Below, piece after piece: positions 1 through 12,150 of a stretch of DNA of 64,000 nt. This stretch comes from Neckera pumila (taxonomy: Eukaryota > Streptophyta > Bryopsida > Hypnales > Neckeraceae): positions 2,544,501 through 2,608,500 of the forward strand of contig OZ018413.1 in NCBI GenBank assembly GCA_963969595.1. The letters run 5' to 3'. Positions within the stretch are counted from its first letter, which is position 1; every line of letters starts with the position of its first letter. Below the pieces are notes generated by a model. That model saw nothing but the letters and a program-made list of their open reading frames with translations. It did not search any database and was not told the origin of the DNA. The position numbers and the translations under genes are program-made.

Positions 1-1550
1 TTAAAATATTTCATTAAATTTTCAAGTGTGTATAGGATGATTGTAAGAAATACTTGTACAATTTTACATGTTGATTTGTTTCTTCAGTGTAACTTTTGCA
101 TTCTGGCTCCAAATGACTCAAGATTTACAAGCCAAATAGTCCTAACTATTATACACCTTGTCTAATTCTTTTAATAAATTTTCAAAAATGTTTTACTATC
201 CAAAAATATCCCCCAATTTTAAATCAAATTTGCCAATTTGAGGGTTAATAGATTTATTTAGTAGCCCAAAAAACAGCTTGGAGACTTTTACAAGTATATA
301 AGTCATAACCAAACCACACTTTCTAAGATTCCAAGTGGCAATTGAGGTCTAAAAACTTATAACCCTCAAAAAATGAGCAAAAAATGAGCTTATTACCTCT
401 TTTTAAACTTCAGTTGCAAATATCTATAAATGTAATTTTTGAATTCATTTTTGAGAGATGCGACTACATTTTTTTTTTCAATCATAATTTTTTTTCATTT
501 TTTTGTGAAAATTTGAAATTCTTGTGAACTTCAAATGAATAAAAGGTGAAATAATTCATATCAAATGCAATTGATGCTTTATAAATCTGAAAATTTCTCC
601 GTAGCATTGTAACATAGTATAGAGTAGCATGGTACAATGTCACTTTAGAATTAGAAATCAGCTATTTATGGCTAGAGAATTGAAGTTCAAATTGGTAGAA
701 AATTCTACAATCTAAGTAGAATTATAAATGAATATCCAAAAAAAATCAATGAAAATTTGAGTATCAAGAGAAACCTAATGCTTTTAGGACTCTAGTATCC
801 ATGTAAAAATTTCCCTCACCAAGTTCTCTTGATCCAAAAATGGGGCCTTAAAACCTTCAATCATGCATCACTAACAGCATAGAGAGCAACTAAAACCTAG
901 TAATTTATATTGTTTTAAAATTTTAATAAAATTATATATCAATTTAAATTCTTCAACTTTTATTTGTTGCTATGAAAACATGTGGTGGTTAATAGTGGTG
1001 TAAGTGACTATTCACTATTCAAAGCCCAAATGAAGATGAAAGGATGCTCAATCTAGATATAAGCTTAAGAGATCTTTGGGAGCACCCTTTTCTTATATTG
1101 TTCATCATAATCTTGGAAGTTGTAAACTACAACATCTTTAGATAAGGGCCATAAAAATTTCAATTATCCCTTTAAGGACAAGAAGGATAGTTTAGATTTC
1201 CAAAACTTATTAAGATGTATAACACGAAGCAATTCAACTTCAATCGTAAACAATAGTTGCAAAATATAATCTATGGATCATATCTATACGGTTTAATCAA
1301 CTAATACTCTAGCCAATAAATTTCAATAAAAATTGAAGCCAAAATTTGAAAATTCCATCTAAAATCAATTGTAGATTGAATATTTGTGATTTTTATAAGA
1401 ATTTGATTCCTTGAAATTTAAAATGTTGAGTTCTAATCATAGTGTTTTCTTAAGATTTTTGTTTTATTTTTTACTCAAGTCGTTTTTGAAGGGTCATTTT
1501 TTAACTTGAAAAAAATACTTGTTGAATCCAAACCTACCAATTATCCATTG
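1..1550. other. AT-rich spacer, no gene seen
   Basis: Strongly AT-rich sequence with stop codons in all frames. I see no exon-like reading frame, tRNA or clear repeat boundary here. Confidence 0.6.
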
Positions 1551-2344
1551 AATTATACAATTCATTTACAAATTTTCGCATCCTGTTGAGATTAGGTCAA
1601 CTTTAGGAGGCCCGAGTATGCTCAAAATTGAATAGTATTTCAAACTTTGAATTCATAACATTATTTACCAGTGTTAGGGGAGGCCCTTTAGCTTGTGCAA
1701 AAGAGGAGCCCCCTAAGCACTGAAAGCCACCACCTGTATTGTTGGGTTTGACACTGTGCTACCCATGAATCAGATTACAAGATTTATAACTGAAATCATC
1801 CTCCAGAGATATAGGGAGGAATGATACCTCCGCATGGAGGGAGGTATCAAGCCTGGTAAACAATGTTATGTTGCATTGGAATCACACTGAAGTCTACTTT
1901 ATTATCATTACATACATATGTAATCGAAAATCATACAAAGAGTTTGATGTTTTCTATACATTGAGTACTATCTAGTTTTGCCAACATTTGTAAAAATTAC
2001 AACTTGTATTCAATAGCACATATAAGAAATGAACCTTTCCAATTGCTTTAGAGATACTTGATTTCATACCACTTGAATTTCTCAATGTATGATTTCTTGC
2101 TTGTTCTTCACTCCATTGCCAAAAGACTTTGACTATTTTTTTATGAAATGGTAGATAGTGTATGAAAGACATTCAAATTGTTCATTTTTTCGCTTGTTAT
2201 GAAGTTGAAGTACACTTCATTGCAATTCCAATGCACTTTGTAGTTTCAAAATTGGATCATTTTTTAGTATGCTAGAGATTCCTAAAATTGATGAACTTTT
2301 AGTGAAAACTGATTGAAAAATTCGTAAATGAACCATACCCCACT
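1551..2344 (-). mobile_element. TIR element, family A (copy 1)
   Basis: This copy is the reverse complement of the element at 3626-4193. The shared terminus at its right end reads AAATTCGTAAATGAAC followed by a short ACCCCACT block; its left end (about 1558-1580) carries the inverted, degraded form. It has no coding capacity, so it is a non-autonomous DNA transposon by structure. A second small element interrupts it at 1654-1870. Superfamily was not determined; the target-site duplication is not clear. Confidence 0.6.
1654..1870. mobile_element. Small MITE nested in family A copy 1
   Basis: About 217 bp bounded by 18-bp inverted repeats (left CATAACATTATTTACCAG, right the inverted form with one mismatch). 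The sequence is absent at the corresponding point of the second family A copy (near 4085-4095), which acts as an empty site. This shows that it inserted after the family A copies separated. Confidence 0.6.
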
Positions 2345-2556
2345 TTACAGTAGATGATAAGGAATATTCTACATCCAAACATGAGTAGCTAAGAGCACAG
2401 GTGGGGCATGAAGGCCACGGAATGTTACAAATGCCATAAGAACATCTCAAATCCTAGCCCCCAAGCAACTTCATACTGCAAATTGAACTCATCATTAATT
2501 CATTTGACTTTCATTTGAATTTTATATAAACCTCTTGAAGACTAGACATTTAAATT

Positions 2557-3486
2557 TTAACCCCTAAAGGACCAACATGCGTTTTTTGGCTATATAGAAA
2601 TTTTGGACAGGTACATGTGACTAGAGATGTCTATATTTTTGGTCCAAATTTTAACAAGAGGTGGGGACAAGGAATATCTTTTATATGTACAAAATTTCAT
2701 GACGTTTGGAAATATGAATAAAAAATTATGGCCTAATATGTTATCTTTTTTTGTAAATGGGCAGTCTAGACAAAACAAAAAAATTCACTTTTTTCAAAAA
2801 CAAAAATTTGAAATTGGTTTTCTAAAGTTATATATATGTGGAAAGCTTTGAATCATTCCATTTTGGTCAATGAGTCATAAGTTATGAAGATTTTTTGTTT
2901 GCGGGTAGTTATGGATTCTCTATTCTAAAATAAACTTTGAAGTCCTTAATCTTACTCAATTTTCAAAAAAATTTGATAAAATAAAATCAGAGGATGTAGA
3001 TTGTACATTAAAACATTGCAATTATTGGGGTTGACATTTTCAATTCTATAATTAAATTCTTAACAATTTAATATTTGGAATCATTATCTACTCCTATCTA
3101 CTTTCTATTTATCTTCCTATATGTTATACAATTCCAAATGATGTGAAAATTTTCAAGCATGTGGCCAACTTGTCTAGAAAAAAGAACTTAAAGAAGCACC
3201 ACCATTTTGAACCTTTTTCAAAGAAAGGTGAGCTTGTGAAATGCAGCTGCCCTATTTTTCACAGGGCTCAAAAATGATTTTCGTGAATTTGAATGCTTAT
3301 ATCTTGCAATCCACGTGGTGGAAATTTCTGAAATTTTTACCACATATTCTCAAGTCAGCCTACTAGAAGATCCAATGGTTACATTGTCAAAAAAAAGTTT
3401 TTTTTCAAAAATTTGGTACTCGTTCTAAAAAGGACAATTTTTGAGCGTTTTTGGTGAAAACATAGTCAAGGAACTTTAGGGGTTAA
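2557..3486. mobile_element. TIR element, family B
   Basis: The ends are inverted copies of a terminus beginning TTAACCCCTAAAGGA (left) and ending CTTTAGGGGTTAA (right). The same terminus recurs at 29032-29666, 47894-49198, 56840 and, degraded, at 50721-51273. The interior is AT-rich without an ORF that resembles a transposase. It lies between the two family A copies. Confidence 0.6.
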
Positions 3487-3625
3487 ACAACGGATGAATG
3501 CAAACTCATTGCAAGCAAGCAAAAATGCATTTCTCTTCCATTGATCTTTTAAATGATTCTTGTGATAGATTTGCAACAATAGTATGGTGTTGATTTCTAA
3601 AAACTTTGCTTTGCAACTATTTTCC

Positions 3626-4193
3626 AGTGGAGTACGGTTCATTTACAAATTTTTCAATCAGTTTTCACTAAAAGTTTGTCAACTTCAGGAAGCTCTAGCA
3701 CACTCAAAAATGATCCAATTTTGAAACTACAAAGTGTGTTGGAATTGCAATGAAGTGCACTTCAACTTCATAACAAGTGAAAAGTGAATAATTTAAAATC
3801 ATACAACAATTTGAATGTCTTTCATACACTATCTACCATTTCATAGAAGATAGTCAAAAAAATTTGGCTATAGGGTGAAGAACAAGCAAGAAATCATACA
3901 AGAAATTCCAGTGGTATGAGATCAAGTATCTCTAAAGCAATTGTGAAGGTTCATTTCTATTGAATACAAGTTGTAATTTTCACAAATGTTGGCAACACTA
4001 AATAGTACTCATTGTATAGAAAACGTCAAACTCTTTGTATGATTTTCAATTACATATGAATGTTTGTAATGACAAGAAAGTAGACTTTGAAGTTTGAAAT
4101 TCCGTTCAATTTTGAGCATACACGGACCTCCCAAAGTTGACCTAATCTCAGCAGGATGCAAAAATTCGTAAATGAACTGTACCCCACTGTAGA
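3626..4193 (+). mobile_element. TIR element, family A (copy 2, inverted)
   Basis: About 570 bp with both termini intact: the left end begins AGTGGAGTACGGTTCATTTAC, and the right end at 4193 is its inverted form. Colinear with, but inverted relative to, 1551-2344. The two copies could pair into a large fold-back with a 1.3-kb loop. Confidence 0.65.
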
Positions 4194-4195
4194 GC

Positions 4196-4384
4196 ATGTT
4201 CCCGTGTCTGGCTGCCTCCTTGTCGAAAGTGGGACGCATGCCCCCACTCAAGCCGGCCGTGGATTTTACCCCGGCCCGATTGAGCTTGTGATTGTTTTAG
4301 TAGCGAGAGCAGTGAGTTGGCCACCTCGTGACATCATGAGGAACAGAACGAAGTTATTAACTTCCAGCCAGGGTGGTTGCTGCC
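4196..4384 (+). repeat. Left arm of inverted repeat flanking the glycosyltransferase
   Basis: The reverse complement of this block recurs at 7568-7681 and 8080-8146. Shared words include GAGTTGGCCACC versus GGTGGCCAACTC, and GTTATTAACTTCCAGC versus GCTGGAAGTTAATAAC. This arm is continuous, while the right arm is split by a small element. Open reading frames across 4156-4907 have no recognisable protein similarity and I read them as repeat sequence. Confidence 0.6.
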
Positions 4385-5399
4385 GAATTGAATTTCTAGC
4401 TGTCACGCAGCATATATGGATCATGACTTCAGCAGAAGCACCGGCATTGTTCTTGGCGCGGATCTCACGAGGGCTCGAAAGGAAAGCACTGGACTGGACT
4501 GTAATGAGCGGAGGTTAGTCCCAGCTCGTACATTTCAGAATAATATTGGGCAGATCACTCGTAACATAAACTGCGAAGAAACGCCTGGATTTGGACTTTG
4601 GAGGAGGATGTTGATGGGGGCAGCCAGACCGCAGGACTGGCACGGAAAGTTTGGCATTGGAGCTCTCATGATTTGGATGCCGAGGTCACGACTATCTTGC
4701 CGTTTCTTATGTATTCATAATGTTTCTTATTTATTTGGGTGCCACGATTCTGTTTGTTTGCTTTCTTTCGCAGAATTCGAGCTAATTCGTCCAGCCTGGT
4801 GCGGCAGTCCTAACAAGCAGAGCAACTTCGAAGTGAGCGACGCAGCTGCGTTTCTTTGTCAGACCCTAGGATTCCACAATCACCATTCACGTTCGTTCCA
4901 TGAATGAGGCTCTCAGAAATTTTCCATTACAGTGTCGCCCAAGTGTTCAACACTTGGCACGAATCGAAAAGCTGCGAAGTTCACTTCACAACGCAAATGC
5001 CGAATATCATCCGAAAGGTCATTGAACGCCAACTAGCCTGAGTGAATACGGGGAAGTCGCAAACATCCCAGAATCCGCTGCCAAAGAAACCAGTCCCCTC
5101 AAGCAGATCCGATTAAGAAAAGCTTGCAAAACATGTACAACGTTCACTAATTGATTGCAGCATCATTATTGCTGATAGATCAAACAGGATGCAATCTCTC
5201 ACAAAGCATACCAGGTCCTCATGATATAATGAGCGGCAAAGTAGCTAGACTTTTAACTCAAGATCTCTGGATTGCAATGCAAGAAATTTCTACAAATGTT
5301 AAAACAATTTCTTGACATGAGAATATCCGTAGTTCTATGCACTCAAGGAATGTCCCGAAACTATATATGTCTGACACCCAAGGAACGAATCCGAAATCG
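4385..5399. other. Spacer downstream of the glycosyltransferase gene
   Basis: No gene supported. About 50 bases at 4439-4490 (GGTTCTTGGC-like core) recur with differences at 28053-28100, marking a dispersed repeat. The stretch 4700-5399 would contain the 3' end of the minus-strand transcript from 6680, but I could not pick a convincing polyadenylation signal. Confidence 0.45.
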
Positions 5400-6680
5400 T
5401 CACTCAAGCCTCGAGTTTACTAATTGTACTAATCTGTCGTCTTCATAAATCTTGGATTTCTCTAGTGTGAGGTTGCGCCGGTCAGCCGCGACCGCTCTTG
5501 AAAAGGATTTGCAGATCACGTAGAGGCCATCAAGTAGGCCCGGAATCGTGACGCTCGAAGGAGTTTTTAGCCCTGGCAGGGCGCGCAGGGCGGTAGCCAT
5601 GCGCAGCGGATCGTGGCCGCCTTCGTCCGGGACGATGTAGGTGAGAAGACCGAGCCGCTCTGCCTGGATGGCCCGAATCAGCTGCTCCTTGCGTCGGCGG
5701 CGTGGCACGATCAGGGATGGCTTGTCGAAGGCCAAGATCTCACAGAACGTGTTGTATCCGCACATTGCCACAATCGCCGTAGCCTTGCTAACCAGAAACT
5801 CGACCTCGGTGTCAAATGAAATGGCGTCGAGCTTATAGTGGCGCTGAATGCGCTCCATGAAGCCGCGGCGGTGGTCGTCTTTCATTTGCGGCCCAAAGAC
5901 AACCAACGCCGGTAGTTCCATGTCCGGGTCGGCCTCGTAGGCGGCAATCACCCAATCAATGAGCTCCTCGCGGTCGCAGCCCCCGCCGACGGTCACCAGG
6001 ATGAACGGCAGGCGCGAGAAACTTGGAAAGTTCTTGTTTATGGGGAGCTGGGGCAGCTCTAGCCGGAGAAACCCGGTATAGGTGATGCGCTCGACAAGCT
6101 GCGCCGAGAGGTTGAGTTCTGCAAGTGGCCGGTAGAAATCCTCGACGCCATGGACCCAGATCTCGTCGTAGTAGCGCTCGAGCGACTCTATGGCACCATC
6201 AAGGTTCCAATCCGGTAAGAATACGCTGGGTTCGTCTAGTACGTCGCTAAATGTAATGTGGCAGCCCTGTGCTCTGAGCAGTTCCAGCGTCGGCAAGATC
6301 TCGCCCCGAAATCCGCTCGGCTTATAGTCGACGATGAAGATATCGGGGTTCAGAGTCGCGGTCGTCTGCAGGATCAGCGCCCGCCGCAGCCCCACGACTT
6401 CCTCGATCGACAAATTGAGGGTACGGGTGGCCCAGACACCGCCGGGAGGCTTTTCCACACCCGGCACGCACACGAAGTCGATGCCAGTCCTGAACTCGAA
6501 GCTGCGGATCAAAGGTGATCCGGACAGGATCACAATCGAGCTCCTACGCCACTCGCATGCCAGGGCATTGATGATGGTTTGCGTGCGTCTCATGTGACCA
6601 AGCCCATACCCATCCTGACAGTACATGAGAATCCGGACGTGCTTTGTCGAGTGCTCGGGTTCGTGTCGCTCAGTCGCCAT
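5400..6680 (-). CDS. Bacterial-type glycosyltransferase (COG4671-like), intronless
   Basis: Single uninterrupted frame of 426 residues. It resembles the bacterial predicted glycosyltransferases of COG4671, which share the MurG/GT28-like GT-B fold. Residues 19-33 hold the family's N-terminal signature (CQDGYGLGHMRRT). Residues 116-127 have VDYKPSGFRGE. Residues 227-238 are a glycine-rich strand-loop (ILVTVGGG). Residues 306-339 carry the nucleotide-sugar donor site: CGYNTFCEIL, then a proline-rich strand and a basic run followed by EQLIRA. No signal peptide or membrane segment is evident, so a cytosolic enzyme is likely; donor and acceptor are unknown. The start at 6680 is the first ATG and leaves only about 15 residues before the conserved core. 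The ORF is clearly GC-richer than its AT-rich surroundings, has no intron, and sits alone among plant repeats, suggesting horizontal acquisition from bacteria. The reading frame has no breaks, so it looks under selection. Function is inferred from family only. Confidence 0.85.
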   Translation of the reverse strand: MATERHEPEHSTKHVRILMYCQDGYGLGHMRRTQTIINALACEWRRSSIVILSGSPLIRSFEFRTGIDFVCVPGVEKPPGGVWATRTLNLSIEEVVGLRRALILQTTATLNPDIFIVDYKPSGFRGEILPTLELLRAQGCHITFSDVLDEPSVFLPDWNLDGAIESLERYYDEIWVHGVEDFYRPLAELNLSAQLVERITYTGFLRLELPQLPINKNFPSFSRLPFILVTVGGGCDREELIDWVIAAYEADPDMELPALVVFGPQMKDDHRRGFMERIQRHYKLDAISFDTEVEFLVSKATAIVAMCGYNTFCEILAFDKPSLIVPRRRRKEQLIRAIQAERLGLLTYIVPDEGGHDPLRMATALRALPGLKTPSSVTIPGLLDGLYVICKSFSRAVAADRRNLTLEKSKIYEDDRLVQLVNSRLE

Positions 6681-6792
6681 GCTCGAATTGTAGCCGTCGA
6701 TGCCTGCACTCTACGAATTAACGATGTTTACAATTGTGGTCGCAGCAATGACAATGGGCAGGATGGTGGGTTAGATGTAATCAGAAGTGGCC

Positions 6793-6800
6793 ATATATAA
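6793..6800 (-). promoter_or_regulatory. Putative TATA box of the glycosyltransferase gene
   Basis: On the minus strand this reads TTATATAT, about 113 bases upstream of the ATG at 6680. Position and sequence fit a plant core promoter, which would mean the bacterial-type gene has eukaryotic-style regulatory sequence. AT-rich DNA makes chance matches common. Confidence 0.4.
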
Positions 6801-7567
6801 TTAATCTTGGCACCATTAGTTCATAACATTCAATCTCTTGAAGCTACAGAATGTAATTTTGCAGGCTTGCAATTGCAAACATGAAGAATAACCATTGTGT
6901 TGTCTAAGGACGACGTAGCCACATGCAGCCAGTGTGAAATATCTAGCTAGGGAGTGGGGACAGTGAGGGGACAATGGTGTGATTCTGTTGCTTTGGCAAT
7001 AATGGTAGCGTGTTGTGTTGAGAGCAATGGCAGCGATCCTTTACGATAACGGATATTTCGGGAAAATGACGTTATTTTTCTACCATTTTTCCATCTATTT
7101 TCTAAGACCGGTATAGATTTCAGACCACATGGTCTAAAATGTAGGAGTGGTTTACATTTCAGACCACTTGGCCTAAACCTACAATTGCCAAGTTTGTGAA
7201 ATATTGCCATTCTAACAAAATATATGTTTGATGCTCTTAAACTTGTAGCCTGCTATAGGTGAATCCATAGTAATCCTCTGCGGATACAATCCAATGATTT
7301 ATGATTCGCATTAGACGTTCAGTACCTCTCATTGAGGGCCGGGGTGAACCAACCTCCTTGCTTGGCCATCAGCAAAAATGTTGACATCTTTTATTTGCCA
7401 CACATGATAGAATTTGCAAAGTCTGAATTCATATTTGGAATCAGAGGCCCCAAATTATCTACAAGAGGTGAAGAACTTAGATTTGATATGGCACAAAATA
7501 GGGAGCTTTTTTTACATGCACCCCTGGAATGGTTGGGCGGGCCAAGCAAGGGGATCAATTCAGCCCG
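6801..7567. other. Spacer upstream of the glycosyltransferase gene
   Basis: No gene supported. A short motif, ATTTCAGACCAC, occurs twice in direct orientation around 7115 and 7157. Short ORFs here lack recognisable domains. Confidence 0.4.
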
Positions 7568-8146
7568 GCCCAACTACCCTAGCTGGAAGTTAATAACTTC
7601 TCTCATATTTCTTCATGATGTCACAGAAGGTGGCCAACTCACTACTCTTGCTACTAAAACAATTACAAGCTCAATTGGGGGTAAGGTAGAGCCACCCATT
7701 CCTGACCAATGACCTATTCCCGACCTATTTTCTACCAAGCTTAAAATGTATTTTTTGGTCCTTTTCAAGGTTGGAACTGATAAATACATGATACATGTCC
7801 CAAGCTATAAGAAAAAAAGTAGAAAATAATGATTAGAAAAAAAATTATTGAGTGATCGGAATTGGAAGTGTCTAGTTATTGGCCATGGGTCCAAAGCACT
7901 TTTTGCCTCCAAAAATTCATAGTAATTTCCATTCAAGCGATAAAATTACCAAAAAAATTTGCAATCCTTGTCATTTCTATTGATATACCTTTGAAAAATA
8001 TTTGTGTGCCTTCACTACTCCAGATCATGTTTGAATTCCTTATTTGGTCAGTAAGTCGGTTATGGATGGCTCTACCTTAAATGAATCCAAAATCCACGGC
8101 CATGAGTGGGAGCATGCCTCCAACTTTCAACACAGGAAACATGCTT
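7568..8146 (-). repeat. Right arm of inverted repeat flanking the glycosyltransferase
   Basis: Inverted, diverged copy of 4196-4384. The match runs 7568-7681, stops, then resumes 8080-8146. The gap is filled by a small element (7682-8079) that is absent from the left arm. Confidence 0.6.
7682..8079. mobile_element. MITE inserted in the right inverted-repeat arm
   Basis: About 400 bp bounded by inverted repeats: the left end TAAGGTAGAGCCACCCATTC matches the inverted right end (TGGATGGCTCTACCTTA) with few differences. The intact left arm at about 4262-4268 serves as the empty site. It encodes no protein. Confidence 0.6.
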
Positions 8147-11100
8147 CTTCACTGCCTCCGTGGCTCTCCAATGGTGTAAAATATTCCACATCCAATAATA
8201 GGAGTAGTCATCTTTTTTCACCCCATTTTCAATCGTCAGAGAATAGAGATGCGACATTTTTTATGGGCTCTCCGTAGCTTGCAGAGGTTCTATTCTTTAA
8301 AGATTGAGAATGGCCATTGTTCATCTAAAGCAGCCACAATGTTTTTTGACATGGGAAGGCTTAAAAAAAAGGAACTCTTAGAATGAATTCATATAGAAAA
8401 ATAAGAAGTTTTTAATGAAGTCACTAATCATGTCATTATTGTCATGTACGGCATTGATTGTGGCCCAAAATCTCACATATTGAAAAAATTCTTAGTGGGT
8501 CATTTCCTAGGTGTCTACTATGGAGTCATTTGACTGCAATGGGCTATTATATTTTATACATCTAGTAACCAAGAATCAAAAAGACCTTTGTCAAAAAAAT
8601 ATAATTTCAATTGCTCTTGCTATTTCTCACACTTGTCTTCATGTGAGAAAAAAATTGAAAATTTCAACCTTGGAATGAGGCCAAACTCCTAATTCTGACC
8701 ACAATAGGTTGTTTTCTTATAAAGATCAATACCGCAAATCCCATGTGTTCTACCGCTCAAGCCAATATTGTAATTTTCTTGGTCCTTCCCACCTTGGCAT
8801 TTGCTTGTCCTAGTATTCGAGGATATTTAGATACAATTCAACTATATGGGATTAGTCTTAGTGAGGTGATAATTGTTCCAACCTTGTCCTTCCGTAAGTA
8901 ATTCTCATAATTAGACTTGTAACACCGCCGGCGCCATTTTGAGCTGAATAAAGATTGAAAGCATTTTTTCATTCACATTTTTCTTGTTGAACTTAAGTTG
9001 GGTTATGAAAAGTATACAATTGAGTTTGCAATCTTGCTAGTGTTTATCTTCACGTAAATGAGAAGTTAATAAAAAAAATCAGATCACAAAATATGCTATT
9101 TTAGTGTATTTGGGAAGTTATTGCTCCTTGCTCTAAATCTGAAATTTCTCCATAAATATGATATTTTAAGATTTTGAGCCCTACTAATGAAATGAGCAAA
9201 GCTAATATACGAGTGTAGAACAGGAGCATAGAGCGTAGAACGTAGAGCAGGGAAATTTGAGCAGGGAAGCACAATTTATGGATTTTTTTTTCTTTTAGTG
9301 CAAGAAAATGATAATTCATAATTTTGTACGGAATATTTGAAAATATAATGATTTTTTTGGCTTCATAATTAGGACCCTATAACCGTGGATCTAAGATTGT
9401 GGACATAAATCTAATATTTTAGGCTTGGGACCTATAATTGTAGATTCATCACCCTAAACCTATAATTGTAAACGTAACATTGTGTGGAGTAAGGTAATTT
9501 GTAAATGTGGACTATAGAAGTTTTAGAACTAGTCTTTTGTTGATATATACTAAAATAGATTTCTACATGCAAGCAATTCTGAAATGAAATGGCAAGAAAT
9601 GATACATCAGATTCCAAAACCTCAATTTGAACTGCACACAAATTTAAGTCTGTGGAAATTTAAAGAGTCTTGAATATGGCTAGGATTCCTAGGATTCTAT
9701 TTTGTAAAAAGGAAAGGTCTTCTATAGTAATTTAACTTCTAATGAGTGCTTCAGAATTTTTTTAAGGCAATGATTTCCACAATATCCAAAGGGATGATCT
9801 CCACAATCACCAATCCATCATTTAAGAGTTAGAATGATGAAATGTGCCACATACCAAATTTTGTAATATCAGCAAATAGATGCTTGAGTTCAAGCAAAGT
9901 TTAAATTCAATATGCTTACACAAGTACATAAAATTGATATATGAAATCAAACGAGACTCTTTTAATGTCACAATGGTGGAATACTATATACTAGACACAA
10001 TGACAAGGAGGTCATAAAGGAAATTAAACTAAATTTATATTTTGTTTAAAAAACACATCTTAAGCATTTCTCAAAGAATCTTATCAATTCCATAAATATA
10101 AAGCATCTAAATACATTGTCCAATGAAGTTTTTGTCTTGAAATTACTTGAGGGCAATTGACAAGTCAATTATTAATATTAAACTAACTCATGTTTGTTGT
10201 TGAATATTTGTTAGTATGTATAGCAAATTAAATATTTTAATAAAATATATACAAATAAATCATTTTTACTTCCTACAATGCCTTCAATTTTCAAGTGGAT
10301 TACATTTGGTTATCGTAGCCAAAAATTCTTTATAGGTTGGCCTCAATTTTATTCTCCATTCACTTTAGCTCACTTTCTAAGTCTTTCTAAGTTTGTTCAA
10401 CCTTTAAATACATTTTTAAGTTTCTAAACCAACTCCTCTACATTCTCATCTACCCATCCAAATGCATCAATGGCCATGTAAATAATTAATCAAAGTCAGC
10501 TTAATTAACAAAGTTCAGATTAAAAGCCATTCTAATGAAATTCTTTTCATCATCCTTACTTCTTCCAAGATGACTTTGGAGTAGTCAACATCCTTTATAA
10601 GGAAATAGACATGAACATCATTTCCAAAAAAACAATTACTTTCATCTAATAGAAAGTATTATTAAAAGAAATCATGTAATAGAAAGTAACTGTTTCATCT
10701 ATTCAGCTCTAAATAAATACTTGTTGGAACTAGTAAGTATTGTTTGAGCCACAAAGATACCAAATTTTCATAAAACAAAAATTTAGCTCTCTAAAATAGG
10801 ACTTGTAATCACTAGAACCCTAAAATAGTATCCATTAGTACTCATAGTTATCCTCAAGGAAATCCCAAAAACTCAAAAAAATATATAACAATTGCTTTTT
10901 AATATCTTCTTTATGAAATTTTTTCTCATTCTAGCACTCTAGAGTCTAACTTTAATTTGAATTAGAGACCAAAAAATCCATTAATATATATTAAATAATC
11001 AAAATTGAGAATAAATTTAAAATAAGATTACTCGTCCTTGACCTTTCAAGGAAGGGAAAGTGCCCATACTGACAAGCTACTTTGAGAGGCAACAAAGTTG

Positions 11101-12150
11101 GAAAAATTTGAATAGATTTATATATAAATACATATAATTCAAGGGATAAATGCTGCAATCATTTGTAAGGATTCCTATTGGATCAAAATAGTTTTACAAA
11201 AGAGACATGACATTGAAATACAAAAATTTCAAAAACCAATATACTTTATCCTCAAATACTAATGTTGCAAGAGAAGATGTTGCAAGTGACAAATAATGAC
11301 CCTATAAGACTTGGAACCAACGACATTTTTTAAGAAAAAATTTAAAAATAAATATATATTTAATCCAAAAATAAATTGTTGTTAGATCATGAGCTTCACA
11401 AAAAACTTGTCGATATTGACAAAGTCCCTATAAGGCTTGGAATCCTTCAATTTTTTTTCCCAAAGTATATATATATATGTATATATATAATTTTTAATCT
11501 TTAAAACTTATTGTAGGAATCTAGGACTTTGGAGAGCCTATCAATATCAATAAGGTTCTTAAAGGGCTCAAAGTCCTACAATAATTTTTGAAAAAAATCA
11601 AAAAACTTAAAAAAAATAATATATATTTCTAAAAGATAAAATTGTAGCTTAGGCCTTGTAGGACTATTGTAGACATCATCCTTATGAGTCTTTGCAAACA
11701 ACTACAACTTTCATAAACAATATTTTGTTTTATATTTTTTTTATTTTTTTATTTTTTTAAAACAACACTTACACTTATATAAGGGAAAACTTTCATTGGC
11801 ATTCTTCTTAGAAAGTGTGACGATGTTGGTATGTATCCTCTTTGCATTTATGTCCTGATCAATTGCATCTTGGGATGTTCTGAGGGCTATTGTCTTATAA
11901 CAAACTTGGTGCACTAGATGCAAACTATTCATTACTGATGAAACTATCAACCCCATTAGAATTTGCCTCTTTGCTTGGAATGATACAATTTGTGTGAAAA
12001 TAGTTAAGAAAAATCACATTCTTAGCTTCATTGATGAGTGTGGTAATGCCCATCATGCCATCATGCCATTAAATTTATTTGTACATAGTGTCAAACAAGG
12101 TATTCTATACTAACAGGCTTTACACCTCTAGGCGGAAATTCTCTCCTCCT
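8147..12150. other. AT-rich gene desert
   Basis: No reading frame with recognisable protein similarity, no tRNA and no clear element boundary. Contains short A/T runs and a TA-rich stretch near 11468-11492. Confidence 0.5.

Noticed and set aside
4156..4907. Two overlapping plus-strand ORFs of 120 and 163 codons
   Set aside because: They lie in the inverted-repeat arm and a dispersed repeat, have no recognisable domain and are not preserved in the other repeat copy.
5613..6800. Plus-strand ORFs over the glycosyltransferase
   Set aside because: Shadow frames of the GC-rich minus-strand gene with no domain content.
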